Assembly: GCA_000507305.1 (NCBI GenBank)
Contig: DF239786.1
Coordinates: forward strand, 98,542-162,541
DNA: 64,000 bases
Direction of reading: 5' to 3'
Source: Breviolum minutum Mf 1.05b.01
Taxonomy: Eukaryota > Sar > Dinophyceae > Suessiales > Symbiodiniaceae
Below, piece by piece: positions 57,901 through 64,000 of the stretch; position 1 is the stretch's first letter; each line of letters opens with the position of its first letter. A program made the translations under genes and the position numbers. The notes beneath the pieces were generated by a model, which did no database searches, had not been told where the DNA came from, and saw nothing but the letters and a program-made list of their open reading frames with translations.

Positions 57901-60618
57901 TTCAAATCTTTTTGAGCAACGGTCCCACCAGCATCTTCTTGCGGGTTATTTTTGGGGGGAGGTTTCAAAAACCTGTGCATTTTTGGGGAAACACACAACT
58001 TCAAAATTTGAAGTTCTGATACAAGGCCAGCCTCTTTGGGTTTTAAGCCATCAAAACTGTAAGGTGGGGAATTTGATTGAGTTTGCCAAGCTGCTCGTGG
58101 AAGCCCAGGATGTGTCTTTTTTCAAAAAAACTGAAATTTGTGTCGAACAAACAAACAAAACCAAACTTGTTGAATGGCCACAAATACTCATGCAGAAAAA
58201 TCGTGATCAAAAATATACGCATTGTAAGCAGTGAAAGATCCAGCAATTCTGGCAAAGGTTTGGGTCTTGTTTCAGAAATAGCGATACTGTGTGATATATA
58301 TTTCTAGCAAAGGTAGTTGAAGGGCTGTCAAGGACGCTTTGTATGATAACGAAAATTGGGGGAATGACTTCGCATTTGAGAAGTATCCCTTTGCGTAGGT
58401 TCAAAGGGTTCCCGACAGCATATCTACAGAATATGTACCCACTATATGAACCAGGGTTTTGTCCCCAAACAATCCCCACTTCTTTGCTGGTTTTTTTGAT
58501 ATATATATATATATATTTCTTTGATGTTGGGGGACGTACATAGTTCCTCCTGAAAATTGCAAGGTGTTGTTTCAATGGGTGAAACTGGAACCTTCTCTAA
58601 ATTGATAGATGATTGACTGGAAATTCACCCAAATAACTTTCCTTCTCCAATGAATTCCCTGAATCACAAACGAAAAATCATATTTTTTTTGTCTCAACTT
58701 TTCTGCTTGGTTGTTGCCTTTTTTCTTGGTGCTGTAAATGATCATGGACAAAACACCCGTTACGTGGTTCCTTCTAAGCCATTAATTTTGGGTGGTTTCA
58801 GACTGTGGCTGATATCTAGCGAACCTTCCCAAACGATGAAATAGTCTGTCATCACAAACAGCCATTTCGGACCATGAAAAAAAAGTTCCAACTTCAATTT
58901 TCCTCCTATTATAGTCTCCCCCAAATGTTTACAAAAGTTGGCTACTTGCCATGTTTTTTCCAAGTAACCATGAAATCTCCAAAAAAAAAATGTCTCAAAA
59001 TCCCCATCTTCTTCGCAAGTGACTAACGCAAACAAAAATCCTGCTGTCGAGACACGTAGCTTGGGCGCATAAAATGAGAGCAAAGGCCTGTAAAACAAAG
59101 GGGTAACTCCAAACCCCAACAAGCGACCTGTTTTTTTGAATGACCCTTGTGGGGAAAAAATACAGCCATTGAAAAGTAGATGGCTAACCGTCCATACATA
59201 TTGGTTTATTTTTGGACCCTTTACTCATCTACCTTCTGGCATCGGCATGCCATCTATTTTGACCTTCAGGTAACCAAGTGATAATGATTCATTGAAATCA
59301 AAAATGATGTTAATGATAATGTAATGTAAAGAACCAAAAATTCAGGAACTTACATTCATAGTGTTATGGGATTTGGATAGTGGTGTTAAACACCACCATT
59401 GGGGTAGCTGGAAAAAAAATTGGCACTTTCCAGGAAAATACACCAATTATTGTTTAAAAGCGACGGATGAAGGCTTACCTGGCGGTCGAATTGAGGTATC
59501 CAAAGTAAGTGTGGAATTACGACTCAAAATAAAACCCCTCGTTAATTCCACGACTGGCGCTTTAGTAATCCCAGGTTTCCGTTACCGAAAACACTGAAAA
59601 AAATCAGAAACTGGAAAGCCTCCCAATAGAAAACAAACATACTTGTCATAGTCGAGGATGATTTTCCTCTGAAAGAGCGATACCAGCTCGCAAATGTTGC
59701 TTTGTTGCTGGCCAATGGCCAACATTTTAAAAAAGGGGAAGTATTTTTTTCTAACCATTAGGCAGAGATGCTGTCTTAAACCTCACATGATGCTCTCGTC
59801 AGTTTCATTCACCTCATGCTGTTTTAAATCAAACACCCAGGAAAAACAAACGCATTGGAACCTTCAAAATTGGAAGAGTGGAACCTTCAGGTAGACGGTT
59901 TCTTCTTGGTTTTGGATTTCCTTTTCGACAAAAAAATCACCTATATAAAATGCGTGACCCGCTTCTTTTTTTAACGGATTCCACCCAAGAAATCCATCAA
60001 AAGTGCAGTGTTTTTCTTCATAAAGGTGCGAAAATTCCATTTTTGTTCGCGAAAAAGAACATGGTTCAATGATTGACTCTTCTCCCCCCAAACATAGAAA
60101 ACTTTCTGGTTGCCCAAAAAAAATCAAAAAAAGTGACACTCTCTAACTTCGCCAAACACTGCGCCTACGAAATGGTTGGAATACTTTTCTAGTTGGTGAT
60201 TTCAAGCCATTAGAAAAATACGAGTCAAACTTTCAATCTTCCCCAAACAGGGATCAAAAATCAAAAAAATGTCTGAAACGACCATCTAGTCTTTGTTTGG
60301 CCAAATCTACGATTGGAAACGGTTGGTTTGGTAGTGAGTTTTCCATACCTGACAAGGGTCACCACCATTGGCTTTTTCCCAAAAGATTCCCTTGAATTTG
60401 TCGAATCCATCCCTTTTTGCAGATATGGGTGGAAATCCAAAAATAGGGGTGGTATCCCCAAAATGGATGGTGAAAATAATGGAAAACCCTATTATTTAAT
60501 GGATGATTTGGGGGGAAAACCCCACTATTTTCGGAAACATCCATGGCTTCATCCCCTCTTAGGCTTCGCCTTAGCTTCTAGCCCTGGGGCGCGCTCTTTA
60601 GCAGCAGCCAAGCGGGAC
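54971..60618 (-). CDS. nine-exon minus-strand gene with stop, product unknown
   Basis: Exons: 60618-60554, 60412-60349, 59087-59024, 57828-57667, 57022-56906, 56808-56725, 56507-56412, 56289-56167, 55105-54971 (TAA). Phases 2/1, 1/2, 2/0, then 0/0 throughout, with no conflict. Donors are GA (60553), GT, GT, GT, GA (56905), GT, GTGAGT and GA (56166); four acceptors are AG|G. Motifs: LAAAKERAPGLEAKAKPKR, FGKKPMVVTLV, MVELYFSPDEICLDN, VVVPDPCESCPKSGETLKPI, EDASTRLFGKLSHRK, RRKIYNDLKKAYSP, CEDHQPVPYLSVYDTQFGW, TSERLQALEVRLASGQDGW. It contains several cysteines and no signal peptide in view. No family is recognised. Introns carry elements of families A, D, H and K. Confidence 0.6.
55146..55352 (-). 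mobile_element. composite family K element with inner insertion
   Basis: Outer ends taccctccagtagactaac and tttactggagggtacc are inverted repeats. A normal-looking 100-bp family K body (compare 6170-6295 and 36713-36815) ends near 55246. A CpG-rich 90-bp block follows with gcgcgaaaagt repeated at 55249-55259 and 55284-55294. The block is unlike anything else in the window. Confidence 0.65.
56625..56729 (-). mobile_element. family H element starting at an intron donor
   Basis: On the minus strand the exon ends AAG at 56725 and the intron begins gtgattcaattcgtgacc, which is the family H terminus. The element fills the first half of the 217-nt intron 56508-56724. Confidence 0.75.
57552..57649 (-). 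mobile_element. family A element near an intron donor
   Basis: It begins 17 bp after the exon edge at 57667. Intact ends ctaggtggtggtttcaa and accaccaactag. Confidence 0.75.
58064..59740 (+). CDS. four-exon plus-strand gene, nested in introns of the opposite gene
   Basis: Exons 58064-58111 (0/0), 58313-58489 (0/0), 59434-59504 (1/0) and 59678-59740 (0/0). The first, second and third acceptors are AG|G and all donors are GT, with GTAAGT at 59505. Joined, the first two read IEFAKLLVEAQDVVEGLS and then HLRSIPLRRFKGFPTAYL; later pieces include KATDEGLPGGRIEVSK and YQLANVALLLANGQHFKK. One junction (58489 to 59434) lacks phase agreement, so an exon is missing. All four lie within introns of the minus model 54971-60618, so either the genes are nested or one strand is misread. 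Confidence 0.45.
60424..60545 (-). mobile_element. family D element forming nearly a whole intron
   Basis: Ends atggatgtttccgaaaatag and ctatttttggatttccaccc are the family D termini, with the internal inverted pair ccccaaaatggatggt / ttaatggatgatttgggg. The intron 60413-60553 is 141 nt, so about 120 nt is element. Other family D copies are at 18594-18704, 46421-46538 and 49060-49168. Confidence 0.75.
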
Positions 60619-60801
60619 CTCGAGATGGATGGAAGGGTTCCAAGGAGGGTCCATGGAGGGATTCCGGGATGTGGGTTCCAAAAAAAAAATACAACCCTGG
60701 AAAATTGAAAGATGGATACTCAAAGAAGTAGTTTTGGGTTAAAAGGTATGTTCTCCTTTCAAATATTGGCGATCTTTTTCGTATCATTTGTTCAATGTCA
60801 G

Positions 60802-60887
60802 GGGTAGAAATGTCATCTTGACTTTTTGTTTACCCTGCGGAACCAAACGGAAACCAACAGTCATTGTTTCCTCCGATCAGAATCTAG
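60802..60887 (+). CDS. putative internal exon, product unknown
   Basis: A pyrimidine-rich AG|G acceptor (60800-60801) and a GTGAAA donor (60888) bound 28 codons in phase 2/1: VILTFCLPCGTKRKPTVIVS and SDQNL. A CxxC pair is present. A family F element (60930-61003) lies in the following intron. It points away from the minus gene ending upstream at 60618, so it may be the first visible exon of a divergent gene that includes the trypsin-like pieces. Confidence 0.5.
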
Positions 60888-61294
60888 GTGAAAAAAAATC
60901 AATGTCACAATTTGGCTTGTCCCCCTCCCTAGTAGTAGTGGCAAATGAAGGTTTAGTTCGGGATCCCCATACCAAAAATGTAAAAATCCTGGTGGTGACG
61001 GGAGTTTTCAACCTAACTCACAATCCCATCAGAGCATAGAAAATGGATCATTTAGGCCCAAGCAGTTTATATAGCTTTCTTGGGAGGATTTCTCAACCAA
61101 CCAAATCTTACACACTTTTACTTGTTCACTTCCAGAAAAATGTCAACAATGTCAAAATCCCACCCCCCCAGGTAGCTGCACAAAAAAAGGTGATGCCAAA
61201 ATGGCCAGCCTAAAATGGTGTTTTTCGTGCCTCCTTGATTTTGAACAAACAGAGCAGTCGACTGAACGTTGGTGACAAAATTTTGCTACACGTT

Positions 61295-61597
61295 TGTCGG
61301 TGGGAAAAAAAAACGTACCCGAGCAGCTCGGCCTCCCCCCCAAAAAAAAACACTGCCATTTTCCGTGGCAAGTGTCTTACAAAGATCTTGGTGTCCATCT
61401 GTGTCTGTTGAAAGAGATTCTTGATTTCAATGCGGCAACTTGCTTTATTTTGTTAATTTTTTGTGCAGTTTTTCAATGAAATTGCACTCATTAGGATGCC
61501 AAAAGCAACGGCCAGACTTAAAAATGGCCAAATTCTTGAATTTCCGGATCTTCCAAATGCAAGATTGGCCCCAAGTCAAAACAGAAATTCAGCATAG
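61295..61597 (+). CDS. trypsin-like (S1) serine protease pieces, possibly decayed
   Basis: Three S1-family hallmarks occur in the right order. At 61293-61304 one frame reads FVGG, like the mature N-terminus. At 61360-61404 another frame reads FPWQVSY, six residues, then HLC, matching the strand before the CGGSL loop. Exon 61469-61558 (excellent acceptor, phase 0, GC donor AAT|GCAAGA, or read-through to TAG 61595-61597) gives NEIALIRMPKATARLKNG and LEFPDLPN, the strand around the catalytic Asp. Here the Asp is Glu. The AAHC His segment is absent; the nearest string reads NAATC. Introns or frameshifts at A9/C7 runs separate the pieces. It could be a protease homologue, a pseudogene, or a gene with exons elsewhere. 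Confidence 0.45.
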
Positions 61598-62045
61598 CTA
61601 CCAAAAAGAGTCATATTTAGTAGGAGTCACCTTTTCCGAAACATCATCTTGGGGTATCCATGTTAGTTCTCGGTGTTTTTTTAACCCCCTGGAAGTTTCA
61701 CAGCTCGCGAAATTTGGCAAAATCCCAAAAAAGGAAAGCCGGGGCTCGTCTTCCATTCCCATCCATTTTTTCAGGGGCAAAAACCTTAAACTTCGGGGGG
61801 TGTAAGTTGTTTTGTTTACAGTCGGTTTTTTGGTGGGATGACAACCCTACATAGTTATATGGGGGATTATTTAACATAAACCAATTATAATAAGGATCCC
61901 ATGAGTTTTCGGCAGTTTATGTAGCTTGTTTTTATCCACCATTGCAACCTCCTACTGCTTTTTGTAATAAACCACCTTTGGGAGTCCCGAACCATAAAGG
62001 CGGTGCCCTTGCAGTGCTCACCTGATGTTAGGATGTTTGTTTCAG

Positions 62046-62181
62046 GGATGCCGATTTTCCGACACATTGATCCTTTTGATTCAATCACTCGCTGTTTTTT
62101 TTAGTCTGTCTACACCCTATAATGGGATAATCATCATCCTTGGTATTTTGTCTATCATCAGATATCACACGAACCCTTCAG
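62046..62181 (+). CDS. two small phase-compatible exons, product unknown
   Basis: Exon 62046-62093 follows a ttgtttcAG|G acceptor and reads PIFRHIDPFDSITR (phase 1/1). Exon 62162-62181 follows another pyrimidine-rich AG and reads ITRTLQ in phase 1, ending at CAG|GTGCTG; read-through would stop 19 bases later. An alternative frame from 62046 is open for 60 codons and strongly hydrophobic. A family F element follows at 62363-62472. Confidence 0.4.
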
Positions 62182-63278
62182 GTGCTGCGGCTTTGGCTGG
62201 GATGACATTTTTTTTTCTCCGGAAAGATTGCTGATGGTGGTGAAAATCATCAATTGGATGATAGGCAAGGTTATCCCAATATTTTAGCGCTGGCTGTATA
62301 TCTTTATATACATATATGTATATACATATGTACAGTACATATATGCATATACATTGGGTTGTCCCTTTTCCCAGTAATAGTCGCCACCAGTATTTTTGCC
62401 ATGTTGATTCTCAAAAAAAAGGGGATCCCGGACTAAACCTTCATTTGCCTGCTATTACTGGGAAGGGTGACAACCCAAACTGAGAAGCTAATATCCAACT
62501 AGACATCCAATGGAACTGAGAAGCTAACACTAACAGCGAGGAGTGTTTGTATGTGACACCAAGCCAAAACAATGCACAAATTTAAGGGAAATCCCCTCAA
62601 CCCTTGCCATACATTTACATCGTCTGATGATTTGATCCACCCAAAATGGGAAATTGAATGATCCCTGGAAAAATAGACCGAAAACAAAACGGTGGACCAC
62701 TTCAAATCATGGGAAGCATTGGTTCAGATGGTTTCTTTTGACAGGGCGATTTTCTTAGTTTCCATGTTAGTTTTTTTGGAGGAGCAAAGAAAGCCGTTGA
62801 TGACGTTTGAAATTTTGCCAGCTTTTCCCAAAAAGTCCCCGATCCCAAACGATGGAAATTCAAAAAAGCATAGCATCAAAAGGGCTGGAAGTTGGTAACA
62901 TCTCTTTCAACGCACAGAATTTTGGGGCATTCATGCGTCAAAATCTATTTTGAATATTTATCGAGAATCGCTGATTAGCTGATTTATGATGATTTGTGAT
63001 GTTTTTCTGCCACTGAACTATGTCATACTTCACTCACACAAGTGTTCTTTCCTCATGTTTCGTACCTCAAAGCCTCCACTCAACTGACACTCCCCAAAAC
63101 TTATCACCATCCAACAACACAAAAAAAAACAATTTCAACCGGCTTTTCCCATTTAAAAAAATCCAACTTATATAAAAACCCATCCAACAAAAAACATTCA
63201 GGCTGCTTTCAAACCTTGTTTTGTTGGGGTTGTATCTTTATCCACTTTTCACCACCTGGGTTTCCCCCGACTTCGGAG

Positions 63279-63350
63279 AGCCACGTGTTCAACGCCGCCT
63301 TGATTCTCAGAGCTAAGGGAGCTAAGAAAGTACTAGGGGGGTCCACAAAG
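63279..63350 (+). CDS. putative internal exon, product unknown
   Basis: A 35-base pyrimidine-rich tract ends in AG at 63277-63278. The 24-codon phase-0/0 frame reads HVFNAALILRAKGAKKVLGG and ends ACAAAG|GTCGAT. The alternation AAxxLxxxGAKKV resembles a Rossmann-type strand-helix-strand, as in phosphoribosyltransferase-fold enzymes, but this is only an impression. From 62473 to 63278 there is AT-rich sequence with no gene. Confidence 0.5.
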
Positions 63351-63521
63351 GTCGATATCTAACAAGGAAAAAAAAACGCGTGATTTTCCGGGGAAAAAAA
63401 ACACACAAAAAGAAAAAAAATGGTACATCTTTTTGTGGGGGACTTCTGAGGCGACAGAAGTCCACAATCTAGGAAAAGAAGAAGATATATGGTACAACTC
63501 CTGTGTGAATCTGCTTGTAAC

Positions 63522-63642
63522 TCACCCTCCCTGAAACTTACGAATTGCACCTGACAATGGATGCGTGGAAGACGACTGTTTCCCTTTGGGGCCCGGCCTA
63601 TTTTCAGGGGCTAAGTCGGCTATCTTAGTTTTAGGGAGCGTA
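63522..63642 (+). mobile_element. family B inverted-repeat element
   Basis: Ends accctccctgaaacttacg and cttagttttagggagcgta. The last 350 bases of the window (63650-64000) hold no gene that I can see. Confidence 0.75.
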
Positions 63643-64000
63643 CTTGTTGCACTGGTCCTTGAAGGCCCAGAATAAAGAATCCTACATGTTGGATGTGTAA
63701 ACTGAACTTTGCTTTCTATGTTTCACCCACCTCAACGGTACAACCACTCTTTCATGGAGAAATCCAAAAAAACAAAAAGAAACACCAACCAAAATCCAAA
63801 CAATAGAAATACACCCCACAAAAAATTGACATAGTTCACCTGAAAAAGCCCGTTGGAAAAAGGGAAAACAAATGTTGTCAATTGTTAGGTTCCAAGATGT
63901 TGCTTGTCATAAGTACCCTAAGGATCGGGTTGGGGTTGATCCCCTTCCAATTGGCCCTTTTGTTGGTTTTTAAAATATGGGTGTAATCCTAAACAATCTC

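Noticed and set aside
58313..58489. Minus-strand reading of this block (also open, with LLKCEVIPPIFVIIQ)
   Set aside because: The minus acceptor is poor and phase does not fit the neighbouring minus exons, whereas the plus reading has AG|G, GT and phase 0/0; not excluded.
58650..58844. A plus-strand frame with a hydrophobic N-terminus resembling a signal peptide
   Set aside because: The hydrophobic stretch is translation of T-rich DNA, there is no phase partner, and the downstream part coincides with an acceptor-like tract.
1..64000. CRISPR array, bacterial operons, rRNA or tRNA genes
   Set aside because: No direct repeat-spacer array was seen: the repeats are dispersed and inverted. No ribosomal or clear cloverleaf sequence was recognised, and gene structure is eukaryotic.

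Overview
The window looks like nuclear DNA of a dinoflagellate. The best evidence is at 4680-4701 on the minus strand, where 21 of 22 bases match the dinoflagellate spliced leader that is trans-spliced onto nuclear mRNAs. The gene style agrees: very short exons, acceptors mostly AG|G after a pyrimidine run, donors that include GA and GC as well as GT, and introns packed with repeats. There are no bacterial-style genes, and long open frames are no more common than chance would give. There are two assembly gaps (1586-2192 and 32170-32802).

I called exons by eye from splice signals, open frame, codon-like composition and agreement of codon phase between neighbouring exons. No homology search was possible, so these are candidate models and most products are unnamed. 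The best are minus-strand chains: 54971-60618 (nine exons with unbroken phase and a stop), 51177-53784 (nine or ten exons), 43972-49912 (five exons), 41039-42892 (three exons), 17039-25238 (nine exons, one phase break) and 32948-33787 (two exons, one with a methyltransferase-like motif). Smaller pieces lie at 7565-8272 and 11070-11597, the latter with a retropepsin-like DTG motif. Plus-strand candidates include 9629-9781, 13644-14069, 27505-27631, 47676-47751, 50863-51012, 58064-59740 (nested in introns of the opposite-strand 54971-60618 gene), 60802-60887, 61295-61558 (trypsin-like) and 63279-63350. A hydrophobic signal-peptide-like segment runs out of the first gap at 2195.

The other dominant content is short interspersed inverted-repeat elements of about 80-150 bp. 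I can distinguish at least fourteen families, labelled A, B, C, D, D', E, F, G, H, K, M, N, O and P, most with several diverged copies in both orientations. They look like non-autonomous MITE-type elements. Several sit exactly at inferred exon edges. In the clearest case (60413-60553) one family-D element makes up nearly a whole 141-nt intron between two phase-compatible exons, so some families may behave as introners, elements that create introns on insertion. I see no transposase.

Layout: 1-5 kb holds the spliced-leader relict, CpG-rich coding-like segments and tandem repeats; 5-17 kb is element-rich with scattered exons; 17-27 kb is the first long minus gene and TM-rich exons; 28-41 kb is mostly elements, with a methyltransferase-like gene near 33 kb; 41-61 kb is the densest coding stretch, nearly all minus strand; 61-64 kb has plus-strand exons including the trypsin-like pieces.
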